Positions 1 through 28,232 of a DNA stretch of 64,000 nt are shown here, in pieces. The position numbers and the translations under genes were made by a program. A model generated the notes under the pieces. The model saw nothing but the letters and a program-made list of their open reading frames with translations. It ran no database searches and was not told the origin of the DNA. The DNA comes from Solea solea (taxonomy: Eukaryota; Chordata; Actinopteri; Pleuronectiformes; Soleidae): assembly GCF_958295425.1 (NCBI RefSeq), contig NC_081148.1, positions 12,197,360-12,261,359 on the forward strand. The letters run 5' to 3'. Numbering within the stretch: the first letter of the stretch is position 1; every line of letters starts with the position of its first letter.

Positions 1-539
1 GAAATATACACTGCTGAACTTCCTGTGTGGGAGAACGCAGACCAGTGACCATAATGACGAGGGAGATAGTCTTCTGGCTGTTTATGATTTGCTACGTCCC
101 TCTCCCAAACCCTGCAGATACAGTATATGCTCAGTAGCCAAACCGGTGGGTGGAATAATATTTATGAAGCCATCCACAAGCAGCTTTAACACACTGCTTA
201 GCCAACTATTTATCCTAAGTCCTCTGTTGTTGGGCTAGAGTAACTACTCATTTGCATGGCTCTCTGTTAGTCCTCTGTTAGTTTCAATGTGTGCTCAGGG
301 CAATGCAGGAAAACCACAGTTAAGGCATTCAACGTATTCTACCTGCATAGGGAAATGGAAATGTTAAGTTACATTTCCATATTAAGAATAAGAGAAAAGC
401 AAATATTTAATGACATGCTCTATTATGTGGCTGCTGAAAAATACTATATCAAAAAAACTAACCATCTGTTAAAACAAGCACTAGAAATAATTCCGCAAAA
501 ATATTCCACATTCAGAATCCACATACACTCACCAGCCAC

Positions 540-1005
540 ATTATTGAATACAAAAGGACACTTTATTACTGGCAGGAGTGGCACCCTGTATGGTCTTCTG
601 TTGCAGAACCCCATCTGTTCAAGTTTTGACATGACATGAGCGTCTCCTCCACCTTGGAGACATTATTATTGCCTTTCTATCAGCTTGAACCAGTCTGGCC
701 ATTCTCCTCAAACCTCTGGCGATGCATTCCACCCAGCTGCACATGGAATTTGGACCATTCTCTGTAAATCCTAGTGATGCTTGAGTGTGAAAACCACAAT
801 GGATCAGTAGTTTTTGAAATACTCAGACCAGCCCGTCAGGCACTAACACCTGTGCCACGTTCAAAGTCATTCAAATCACTTTTCTTCCAGATTCCGATGC
901 TTGGTTTGAACATTGTGGTTCAACTTGCATGGCTGCCTTGTGATGTGGCTGATTAGAAAGTTGTACTTACAAGCAGGTGAACTGGTGTACCTAATAAAGT
1001 GGACA
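540..1005 (-). mobile_element. Decayed Tc1/mariner-type transposon fragment
   Basis: Read on the minus strand this is the 5' half of a common fish Tc1-like element. The terminal-repeat sequence with CCTAATAAAGTGG (plus-strand view) lies at about 990-1003. The stretch 758-905 matches the conserved region around the transposase start. The minus-strand frame near 560-630 still reads NRRPYRVPLLP, which resembles the helix-turn-helix linker region of these transposases. The frame is broken in several places and the catalytic DDE part is absent, so it cannot encode an active enzyme. Family assignment is by memory of the consensus. The left boundary is uncertain because similarity fades below about 545. 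Confidence 0.75.
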
Positions 1006-3120
1006 TACAGTACATGTAGTGAGTCATACTGTGAGCCATATGACTCCAAAAGTAAAGAACAAATTCAGATCAAATTTTCTGGAGATGTGGGTAATGGCCC
1101 AAGAAAGTATCCTTTGTTTCCTTTAAACACACATATAAGAATATGTGTTCATGCTGTCATAATACACCATACAACAGACACAATTCAGAAATTCTATTAG
1201 TCACCAGAAAGGGACATTTGAAAGAAATAGCTTATCAATAGAGTTGCATTGGACAGCTTAATCTGAGACTGAAACTCCATTATATTCAAATGAGATGGAA
1301 AAACCTGATATGTACATTGCATCAAACCATTTTGGGCTGCAGCAATGGAAATGTCTGTTGCCATAATTTGATAAGGTGTCAGCTGTATGCTTTATGATCA
1401 GACCAATATATATCTTTTTTATAAGACTGTCTTCTTGACGTTTCTATGAAAACCAAACTTCTTACAGAACACGTTTGCAAGCTGAAGCTTTGTCTAATTT
1501 TAAACATGTGTGGCTTCTAGATTCTGCAGCCAAGACGTCACTAGGTGAAAACTGCGTCAGTTCAGTTTAAACCGGAACATGCATCAGTGAAAATTCTAAA
1601 TTGAATGTGTGCGATATTGCTGAGCAAAAGCCAACTGTGGATAGGAATGTGGTAGGCGACAATAAGCCCCAGCTATGCTCATGTCAATCTGTAAGATTTT
1701 CTTAATGCAGTCTGTATTGAAAATATCTGTATTTTAAACAGTATGCAACACTAGCTTTGTTGTTTTTATGTCTGTTGAAAGTTGGTCTTATATATTACTT
1801 CTTATTTTCCAAAAGCATGTTGATAATTCAATACTGTCATAGCTTTCACATAAGCACACATGGTATTCCACACTGTGAGGGCATGAGCTTTTTTTAGACA
1901 TTGTGTAATAATGTTTCATAACCAGAAACCCTGCAGACACGCAAGGTGCTTATTGTGTGATGATATCATTTTGTTGTCAGATTCTGTGCAACTGATTTCT
2001 ACAGTGATGCTTTCATGGGGTGATGAAAATGGTGTTAGATGTTAAGTCCATCATGGCTCTGCTATGGTATTCCTCTAACACGTCAAAAGCATGCAGCATT
2101 CCCTCCTCTATATGACAATTTAATATTTGTGTTTACATAACAATCATAAATCAATGTTGGATATGTTGCACACGTAAAAGTAAAGTAACACCTGCACCTG
2201 GAAGACAACGAATAACCCTTTAAACAACATTAAAAAAAAGGTTAAAAATGCATTTGTGATATTTAATTATCACATTTCCCTTCTGCTTATTTGAATTTAT
2301 GAGAATAAAATCTATAAAATGAATTCCTCTGTGAGTTAACCTACTAACATACACAGCTCTTTCTATTTTTGTCCCAACACTGTCATGCATTATACTGGTG
2401 TCCTGAAACCACAAACGAAATTTAGTTTAAAAAAATAGCATTACAGCAAAAGTGAGACTTCAAAATGACATTGTTGCAACACTTGGACAATAAAATACAC
2501 ATTTTATTTGACTCAGGAGCAGGGTTCAGTTACAAGTGAGCAGCATCGACACAACCAACCAAAAATAATCCAGTATTCAAATTCAGCTTAAATAATTACA
2601 TCCAACTTGCACAGGTACAATCGATACACAATCACACATATCTAATTTAGTCTATTAGAAGTCATCTTGATAATTATAGAGGCCCCATAAAGTGGGCTTC
2701 TAAAGCATTCTATTACATAGAATATAAGGCATGTATGTGCTTAAATATTGTATTAGACATAAATAACAAATAGCAAATAACAAAATGAATTCACTGTTTT
2801 ATACCCAAATTTGAGCCGGCTCACATAATTTTGATAATAATATAAATATAAATAATATAAGAAAAAATATCAATATATGTTTAAATTATGTACAATATAC
2901 ACTTTTCATGATGAAAGGAGCAGTGGCACATGAACATTTCACAGATTTATACCACTACAGACCGAAGTAGATGTGCTGCTTGTTTTCCCCCCCCTGTTCA
3001 TATATTGTATTATCTTAAAACAATATTAAGAAATATTTTACAAAGAGTGATTGAGTGAGATTGAAATGTATCCCATTTGTCTCCCTTTTTTTTCTTTCCA
3101 TCCGTTTCCCTTTTTAACGT
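1006..3120. other. AT-rich upstream spacer, no gene seen
   Basis: No reading frame here resembles a known protein, and I see no exon with plausible splice sites. In mammals the gene before BTAF1 is FGFBP3 or TNKS2; part of this stretch could be a 3' UTR of such a neighbour, but nothing in the sequence proves it. A 36-base sequence at 2464-2499 recurs exactly at 6679-6714. Confidence 0.5.
2464..2499 (+). repeat. 36-bp direct repeat, copy 1
   Basis: This stretch, starting AATGACATTGTTGCAACACT, is identical over 36 bases to 6679-6714. The flanks do not match in any obvious way. It is probably a fragment of a dispersed element. Confidence 0.7.
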
Positions 3121-3238
3121 GCTTACTGATTGGTTCGCCCTGGTGCCTCTAGCCAATCAGCTTCCGCCTGCTATGGAGGAAGGAATAAATGCAAGATGGC
3201 TCCTCATATAAAAACAGTCTTCTTGGTCTCCCCCAACG
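3121..3238 (+). promoter_or_regulatory. btaf1: btaf1 core promoter candidate
   Basis: An inverted pair of NF-Y-type CCAAT boxes is visible: CTGATTGG at 3126-3133 and its exact reverse complement CCAATCAG at 3153-3160. A YY1-like CAAGATGGC follows at 3192-3200, then a full-consensus TATA box TATAAAAA at 3207-3214. If the TATA box is used, transcription should start near 3237-3240. YY1 sites of this kind often lie just downstream of the start in TATA-less promoters, so a start near 3180 is the alternative. The motifs are seen directly; their use is inferred from position, 0.4 kb before the coding start. Confidence 0.6.
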
Positions 3239-3623
3239 TGCAACAAAATAACTCTTTACATCTTACGAGGTTGAAATATTTATCCGCCAAGAGCGCTGAA
3301 GGGTAGACCGAGCTGTAGATTGATATGCGTATGGTACTCGGCGAAATTTTCCCGGAGAAGATATCGAAGAGACAAGGAGAGGGACAACTTTGAAGCTATG
3401 AGGTGGTGGTGAAGCCGCTCCGCTCTCCTCGGCAGACAGACAGACTTGGTGTGGTCAGGCAGAAGCCTGGGCCCCGGCTAGTTAGCGGTAGCTGCTAACT
3501 AGCTTAGACTTAATGTACTGCTGTCTGTCGCACTGGAAACGGTAAAACAGCGTAGAGGAAACATCCTCAAATTACTGCTCACCTTTTGAATGCGGGGCGT
3601 GAGAGGCCATACAGTTTTTGACC
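3239..3623 (+). promoter_or_regulatory. btaf1: btaf1 5' leader with upstream ORFs
   Basis: The likely 5' UTR holds several upstream ATGs. One opens a 22-codon uORF (3325-3393), one a 4-codon uORF (3398-3412) and one a 10-codon uORF (3513-3545). An ATG at 3590 is out of frame with the main start at 3624, runs through it and stops just inside exon 2. Such an arrangement usually lowers or gates translation of the main frame. The start of the leader is not known, so some uORFs may lie outside the transcript. Confidence 0.45.
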
Positions 3624-20645
<17,022 letters not shown>

Positions 20646-21720
20646 CAGCCTCCATTTGCTGGCCAAATAGGACCTTGTCGGAGACCAAGGAGACTTCCTA
20701 CTGCTGCAGTTATTTGCCCTGTTCCCAAACCCCACCATCAGAAAGTTAACTATAAAGAGTCACTGATGGATTATTGTTACAGTACGGGTCCCGAGCAATA
20801 ACTAAACACAGCCCAAATAAGAACTGAATTTATATTTTAGTGTGTGGTTGTGGTAAGTTATGCTGCAGCAGTGTTTAAACATTTTTCTTGACATTTCTGA
20901 ACATTGTCAGAGATTTAATAATTCCCCAAAAAAGTCAGGTTTTTCAACAAACCTGTTACAAATCTGAATATAAGGTACAGTGATGATGTACTGTGATTAA
21001 CAAAGGTCTTCAGTGTTTGTTTGGATAAAAGCAGCCTCACCACTACGTACAGTGATGTTATGCTATCAAGCTCAAAGTGTATCGTACTTGCATAGTAATG
21101 CTTTCCAGTCACAGCGTCAGGTGCTACTTTTACAGCCCACTGCACTTCTCGTCCTTTGCCAGAGTATACAGTGTTCACTGCTTCAGACAGCATTACCCAG
21201 TTGCACCTCCCTCCACTCTGCCCCTTCCGTCGTCACAAAGTCTTAAAAGCACTGCTGTACCCACACACGCCTGTCAACGAACACCTCTGTTTACAAACAT
21301 GTTTTGTATGGCAAAAGGAAATGGAGCGATAGTGCTAAGTTTGCTGGGGAAACCACAGGATGTCCATCAGTGTTGGGTCAACTCAGGAGCTGTTTGTGCT
21401 CAACAAGATGACTTTAATCCACCAGGTGGTGCAGTTCCTTTTCGTACGTTCATTAAAAGAAGCTGTTCCCTGGACCTGTGGCCGTCATGAGGCTGTGGTG
21501 GAGAACTGATCTGTGTGTGTTGTCCAGTGTAGTAATAGCCTGGAAAAGCACTGCACTTGAAGCAGCAGTTTCAGCTTTGCTCCATGACCAGTCAACTGGT
21601 ACCTGAAACTTGTCACAAGTATTTTAAAAAAAGAAAGAATAATAGGCTTGTACATATTTCTGTAATTGCTGCTTTTTGTTTATGATTGTGGAATTGTAAT
21701 AAATTCTACAGACCTTTGAA
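20646..21720 (+). other. btaf1: btaf1 3' UTR
   Basis: The stretch follows the stop codon TAG at 20643-20645 with no further coding similarity. It runs to the first good polyadenylation signal at 21698-21703. Small open frames here do not resemble proteins. Confidence 0.7.
21698..21703 (+). terminator. btaf1: btaf1 polyadenylation signal
   Basis: A consensus AATAAA lies 1.05 kb after the stop codon. Cleavage would be expected about 15-25 bases later, near 21720. Confidence 0.7.
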
Positions 21721-22828
21721 CTACGCCTCTATTTTTTTCCCTTATGCATGTTATTGGTGATGACCAGTAGATGGCACAGTTGTACATTCAAGAACAAGAA
21801 ATATGGTATGGGAAAGGATGCATGCGAAAGACCACAATGTTTCACAGTGTCATACAACTATGTTTAATAAGATTTGCTTATTAGTACAGAAAAATGAAAA
21901 ATTAAGATAGGGACTACAAACTCTGAAGTAGTAGTAAGCATTAGCAGCACTGAACTTCATGTTTCTAAATCACAGTTTTACTGCAAAAACTTCAACCATA
22001 TAGATCTAAGTCAACAGTCTCAAAAAAGCCTCACCAACATAGAACCAGTGTACAAGTCAGGAAAGGAAACCAGAGAAAATGTAAGCACAAATGCCAAATA
22101 AAATTAGTCACAAGTAGTGGGGGATTATTATTTTTTTTTTTAGAAAAGCACATTACCAGTATTTTTTTCATTCATATTGAGATTGTTTACCTACCCAGAG
22201 AACACCCAAAACCAAAGGTGAATATACAGTTTACCATCAGGTCACATGAAAACCATGTTTATTTATGGAGTGGAATGTATATAAAATGGTTGCTCATCCA
22301 AATCATGAGCTTTTTCGTTTGCACATACTGTTTTATACTGTTTTATAGCATAAGAATAAAACAATAAGGCCAAGGAGTAGATTAACACTTGATGGTGAAG
22401 AATACTGAGCACTAACGAAAAGGAGGGCAACCAGCAGCATTGGTAATATTAGCCAAATAAAATTAGAAGTCAGAGTTTCTGCCTGAATTAAATTAAATGT
22501 GTATTATTTTGGGATATGTTTATTTTCTATCTTAATTGGAGTAAAATTAGAAAATATCTACACCTCTTTTCTGTGTATGATGCTAGGGCTTGAAGCAGGT
22601 TAGCATAGCCAGTTATTGTAGCTTAGCATAAAGACAGGAAAACAGCAAACTTTGCTCTGCTAAAAGTTTACAAAACCTGTACTGAACAGCAGCTGCTATA
22701 TGACAGACCCCACTGTAAAATAACACATTACTGTTTTTATAACTCACCAGCCATTTATTTAAGTAGACCTGTTCAATTGCTCGTCAACTAGTTAGTTTTT
22801 ACTAGTTAGAATTACTGTTAGGGTCACT

Positions 22829-23048
22829 TATGCCATTCATGTGTATGGGGTTTGTCATTATAGATATCTACTGTAGAGATGTCTATAATTCCACTTTCAG
22901 ATATCTACATTGTCATTCTGACTAGTCATAATTCAAGTTCAAGATATGTTTAATTATCCTCAAATGAGGATATGTCCCTTTTTAGATATCGTATATTAAG
23001 TTTTAGATAGTCAACATGATAAACAACATACACGAATGGCAGTAGTGT
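22829..23048. mobile_element. Inverted-repeat element (MITE-like)
   Basis: The left arm near 22832-22858 (TGCCATTCATGTGTATGG then TTTGTCAT) is matched by an inverted right arm near 23017-23045 (plus-strand ATGATAAACAACATACACGAA then TGGCA). AGATATCTA-type words recur at about 22862, 22909, 22983 and 23100 in and around it. No coding capacity. It looks like a non-autonomous DNA transposon; the family is unknown to me. Confidence 0.55.
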
Positions 23049-23286
23049 CATCATTTCTGACTACTGAATTTACGAATATCTGAAACTGTAGTTTTGACTA
23101 CAGATATCTACAAGAACAATTCATACGGACGTCACAGCTATCTGTTATATTATAGTAATTCCAGAGAATGTGAAAAAGGCTCGTCATTTGTACATATGTA
23201 AGACCTGCTGAAGTTTAAATTGAGAATGGGAAAGAAATATGTTTTAAGCTACTTTGAACATGGTATGTTCAGAGTATTTTTAAAAA

Positions 23287-23375
23287 AAACGAGAAAATAT
23301 CCAGCGAGCAGCAGTTCTCACTGGACACTTTATTAGGTTTACATAACACCTAAAGGAGTGTATATTGTACTTGAA
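23287..23375 (+). mobile_element. Rearranged Tc1/mariner fragment
   Basis: GAGAAAATATCCAGCGAGCA (from 23291) is an internal piece of the same Tc1-like family as the copy at 540-1005. It is joined to a terminal-repeat-like CACTTTATTAGGTTTACAT. The junction of internal and terminal sequence shows a deletion or nested rearrangement. Confidence 0.6.
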
Positions 23376-25956
23376 GAAAAAAACTTCAGTGAGTGATCAT
23401 CCCAAAGTGGACCCGCACATTATTTTTTGCACTTTGTTTGAATTATATGAACACGGTGCATTTTGATTTGGCACTTCAGAGATACATGAAGGCAGATTTT
23501 ATTACTTTACAGCTGCTCCTCTCCTTTTCCAGTCTCGATGCCAAGCTAACCATCTGCCGTCTGCTGCAAATTCATATAAATCGCACGACCGTGACAGTAG
23601 CATTGATTGTCTCATCTAGCTCCACAGGATGGATGTAGAAGACGATGACCAGAAGCTCTGCCTAACATAAGATCCCAAGGCTGCAGAGAAGAAGGGATTT
23701 TTTTGGGGGGGCACAGAAATGCAGATTATTTCATTACATTACAATACATTCATACCTTAAGACAATCACACCAGTGACTTTAAACAGAAGTGGTTTTGGC
23801 TGCTGAATATCTCACATATGAGGAAATGAAATAGTGGGTTATTATGGAGTAAGTGATTGGAGTTTGCAAAAGCCGTGTAAATGTCGTCCGTCTGCCACAA
23901 TTACATCACAACATACTGCGTCTATATGCTCCATTATGCCAGTTTTATTTTATTGCCCATTCATTTGTTTACAGTGGGAATCATTTTAAACATCAACCAC
24001 CAGCCAGTTGTTTGTGAGTATTTTTTTTTTCTCTCTGTGGATCACTTTCACACTAATGTAAAGCAACATCAGCGAGTTAACACATAAAGCTTAGCATTTT
24101 CAAGAATCAAGACACTTTAGTAACAATATAACAAAGTCGTTGTTTGTTTGTTTTTTTTCTCAGCTTCAACAGCAAAAATGAAAAAGTGAACAAATGAAAA
24201 AATAAAAGAATTAGCATCATAAAATTAATTTATTCCAAGTAAAAATACAAAATAATATTAATGACATTGACCAGATATGAAAGTCTCCCCCAGAAATAAC
24301 TATTAATGGTTGAGCAAAAAAGTCTGTAAAGAAATAAAATATGAAACAAAAAAAAAATGAAAATATGTAAATATGTTTAAAGTCTTTTCTTTTTTAGCAA
24401 AACTTTCTAAAAAATAATTAAAATTTCTCAGTACAAAGGCTACATTACTACTGGAAGGTACTAGCAGGTAGAGTAAGTAAATACACAGTAGAAAATGATT
24501 TTAGTGAATCACAATGCTTGCAATGAAAATAATTCTGCAATAAAGATTTATGCCTCTTTTTTTTTCTTGTTTTCTTCTTTTCTACAAACAGTACAAACAG
24601 TATTGCACATTACAACAAAGAGTCAAGGTTCTTAGCCTTATAAAATGGGACTAATTCAAGTCTTGCGTGAATAGAAGGCCACCAGACAATGATGCACCTT
24701 TGGGGGCTTTCGATCAAGTTAGAGGTGAAAAGACGCTGCGTCTGTTTTGTGTTAAAAATAACATTCTTTTCTCTTCTGTTTACCTCTCTTTTTTATTTTC
24801 TCCCAACAATGTCAGGCTAACAAATCAGGGTCACATCACGGTTTTTTTTCTCAGTTTTTTTTTTACAAAACAAAAAGGGAGCACATACTAATAATAGGAA
24901 ACATAAAAAACATCTTTTAAAAAAATAATGAACAGAAGATCTCTTTCACAACTCTGGTCAGCATAGTAAATGATTGATTATAAATATACAAAAAATGTGG
25001 GAAATATGTTCAGTTTTCTCTCTGAGCACCTGATAAAATGTATTATTTTATTTTTAATCTCTATTTGTCCAATTTGACCAATGGGACACATACGCTGTCA
25101 TATCCACTGTAATAAAGTAGGCTATACTCGCACTAACTACATCATTATATTAGTTAATAAAGCTCTAGCTCCTTCAGATTTTGTCGTTTTCAAAAAATAA
25201 ATTCTCAAAACAAAAGCAAATAAGAATGATAAAAAATAAAAAAGAAAGAAATTCAAAACCATCTGTTAAATCATTTCTCTTGAATATTTAAATTAATATA
25301 GTTTTTCATCTGAATAAACTTACTTAGAAAATATCAGTTTCTCTCCTAATATATTTCAAAATTGAGGTATTGCAAAAGATCTTGTCAGTCAGAAAGCATG
25401 TCGCGTGTCATCTCTCCGTTGTTTTTTTTTCGTCTTTTCACAACAAGAACGGCTGACTGTTGAAAACTGTTCCGATACAAAGAGTAGTGCATAACAAATA
25501 TCGATCATAGAGAAGGAACAAACATAGAAAAAAGCCGCCTGGGTGGGGAAAGAAATGTCACAAAACACCCAGAATTCACTTTCATAGGGATACTTATTAT
25601 TACTCATGGTTAGCTTCTTCTTTTCTTTTCCTATCAGTAATAAAAGGTCTTCTGCTTTTGTTTCAATGTTTTCTTTCTTTCTAGGACAAGAACAAACAAA
25701 CAAACAAACAAAAACAAAAAACAGTTTGCGACTAAAACAAGAGAGGGGAGAATCACAACTCACAAGGGTGTGGGTGGGGGAACAGGGTGGGGTGAGGTGC
25801 GTCAAAACACAGATTAAAATGCAGTGATGAAAGATCCTGATCAGATTATCCACCAAACTGCTAAAACGAGTGTAACCTGCTCCCCTAACCCCTCAGCTCA
25901 GACCCCAAACCAGAGGCGCACTTGCCTTCAGCAGCCAATACTTAGATTTTTTTTAA

Positions 25957-26062
25957 TATATATATATGTGTATATATATAGATATATAGCATTCATCAAA
26001 ACTACCAGACCCCCCCCATCCAATCCTCTCAATTTAACTGCGCACCATTTTGATAAAAAACA

Positions 26063-26104
<42 letters not shown>
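25957..26104. repeat. (TA)n microsatellites
   Basis: Two TA-rich tracts, 25957-25990 (with a GTGTA interruption) and a pure (TA)n at 26066-26104, lie in the likely cpeb3 3' UTR. Confidence 0.9.
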
Positions 26105-26110
<6 letters not shown>

Positions 26111-26540
26111 CCACCATCTTTAAGCAGGTCCATAACTTCAAGCTTTGCAGGAAACAAAAACATCTGGGTAAAAATGGTAAACCCACCCCCCCACCCTTCC
26201 ATCCCCTCCCTCCCCTGTCATGTAGTGAGACCATGTGCAGAACTCGGTTCATAAACCTCAAGTCTCCAGTAGCTTCAATAACAATAATGATAATAATAAT
26301 AATTCATATCCACCCTCCGTCTAATCCACCGCAACCTCCACCGAGCAGGCGGCTGTTCGCTCTGAGTGTTAGGTGGTCTGTAAAAAAAAGTCGTACATGT
26401 GAGCTCTTTGGTTGCATTGTGGGACGTTAACATGGCGGGGGGTTTTTTTTGTTGTCACCGGTGGAACAAATGAAAAGAAATAAAAATGAAAGAAAACTCA
26501 GTTCTCACTTTAAGCTCACATCGTTGCGTCTTCTCTTCAG

Positions 26541-27833
26541 ATCGTGTGTGTATTTGTGTGTGTGTGTGTGTGTTGAGAGACTTTTTGTTTTTTTTTACAT
26601 GTACAACTGGTGCAAACGTGTGTGTGTGTGTGTGTGTGTGTACAGGAGAACATAGATACTGCACGTGTGCACACACGAGTTATGAAGTTTCACAGGACTT
26701 CTATGTCGGACGTTGACGACAGTTAAAGCGAATCACAGTTCTAGGCATACTCAGACCTAACTACATACGGTATAAAAAATTGCACAATTATATCAAGAAC
26801 AATCACTGCAAAAAAGTACTTCACCCATCGTAGACAGATTTAAATGGTAATCCTACATTTCATTTTGTGTTGTGATTAAAAAGAAAAAAAAAGAAAAAAA
26901 CTTCTGACCGCATCCCCCCACCCCCCCGTTTGTCTGGATGTATACAGGAACTATCTGCTCTGGCGTCGCAGAGCTTCCTTTGACCAGTTTTCCCTCTTCC
27001 TGTCCAGTCTCCTGTGAGTCCAATGTACGCCTTTAGTGTATTGTGCAAACATGGGCAGAATTAAATAGTAGACATGATACTGAAAAGTGTATTGCATGCA
27101 GCAACCTGATTGAAATAAACATGCAGTTAGGGGCGACCCACCCCGACCCCCACAAAAGGTAGCCGTCGTTGTCTAGAGGGCGTCCCCCTAAATTCCCTCC
27201 CTCCCTCCCGGTTCTTCACTACATCCGTTATTATTTTACACCGCAGCCTGAATAAAGTACGTATATGGTACGTGTTTATACCACGGGTTTAGCAGCACAG
27301 CTATTGCAGCATTACATTTACATAACACTAAAAAATAATGTTATTATAAAAATAAAGACCTAGAAATTGAGAACAAACTAATCTGAATGAGCGTAATGAG
27401 GTATTAATATTTTCAGAGTGAAAATTGAGCGCGAATATATAGCCGTGATATTTATTTATTTTTTACTCGGGTCCACACTACGGGATAGTTGTTAAACCTT
27501 GCTACATCTTATGCCGTGTTTTGTTTTTGTGTTTTTTTTTTTAAATTCCTCTGTGCATTAATGTCACTTGCCTTTGGTAATTATTATCTTTTACTAGGGG
27601 CAATGTAGCTAAGTGCATGCTTCTTTTATATAAAATTGAATTATCTATATATTCATACATATATATAGATAGATACAAAAGGAAAAAAACAAAAAGATTT
27701 GTTTTAAATATTCGTATGGTATGGTCCCACCTCTGTCTCGGTAAGGGGGAGGGAGGGGGAGAGGGGGTGAGGTCCAGGAGGACGTACCACACCAGCTCGT
27801 CAACAGACTGTAGTCAGGTTTCTAACATACTAT

Positions 27834-27879
<46 letters not shown>

Positions 27880-28059
27880 ACTGAGATCTTGTGCCGAAGT
27901 GCAAATTCTAAGCTGATATCTTTTCCCCACAGAGCTTCATCAGAGGGCAACACCGGACCATGAGTCCACAGCTGTGTGGTATGACCACTGTCTTCTGTGT
28001 GTTTTTGTTTTGTTTTAATGAGGTGTTTGTGGGGGAGAGCAGGGTGGTATTGTCAGAGA

Positions 28060-28095
<36 letters not shown>

Positions 28096-28099
28096 TGTT
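26541..28099. repeat. Cluster of four (TG)n microsatellites
   Basis: Separate tracts lie at 26541-26572, 26619-26641, 27836-27877 and 28061-28099 (the last with a GCGCGC interruption). In the cpeb3 transcript they read as (CA)n. Confidence 0.9.
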
Positions 28100-28232
28100 T
28101 GTTGTTGTTGTGGTTGCAGTACTGTCCCGGGCTGTGGGATAGCAGGGTTTCTCGGGAGGTTTGCGGCGGGGTCAGGTGTGGGTTCATCGGGGCAGGACTG
28201 ACTCACGCCCGCCCGCTCGCCCGCACCCCCCC

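Larger units (their letters stand above)
21721..28232 (-). other. cpeb3: Convergent spacer and likely cpeb3 3' UTR
   Basis: The two genes converge here. Mammalian CPEB3 has a long 3' UTR, so much of 23.3-28.2 kb is probably its 3' UTR on the minus strand. Minus-strand AATAAA signals are present at 24229-24234, 23944-23954 (two overlapping), 23329-23334 and 22258-22263; I cannot tell which is used. The stretch is AT-rich, lacks coding similarity and holds several microsatellites (25957-25990, 26066-26104, 26541-26572, 26619-26641, 27836-27877, 28061-28099). Confidence 0.55.

Noticed and set aside
289..639. 116-aa plus-strand open frame
   Set aside because: No similarity to any protein; its end overlaps the minus-strand Tc1 relic, which explains the sequence better.
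1957..1998. Box C/D-like words (GTGATGAT and CTGA)
   Set aside because: Spacing is too short for a snoRNA, no terminal stem, and no host intron.
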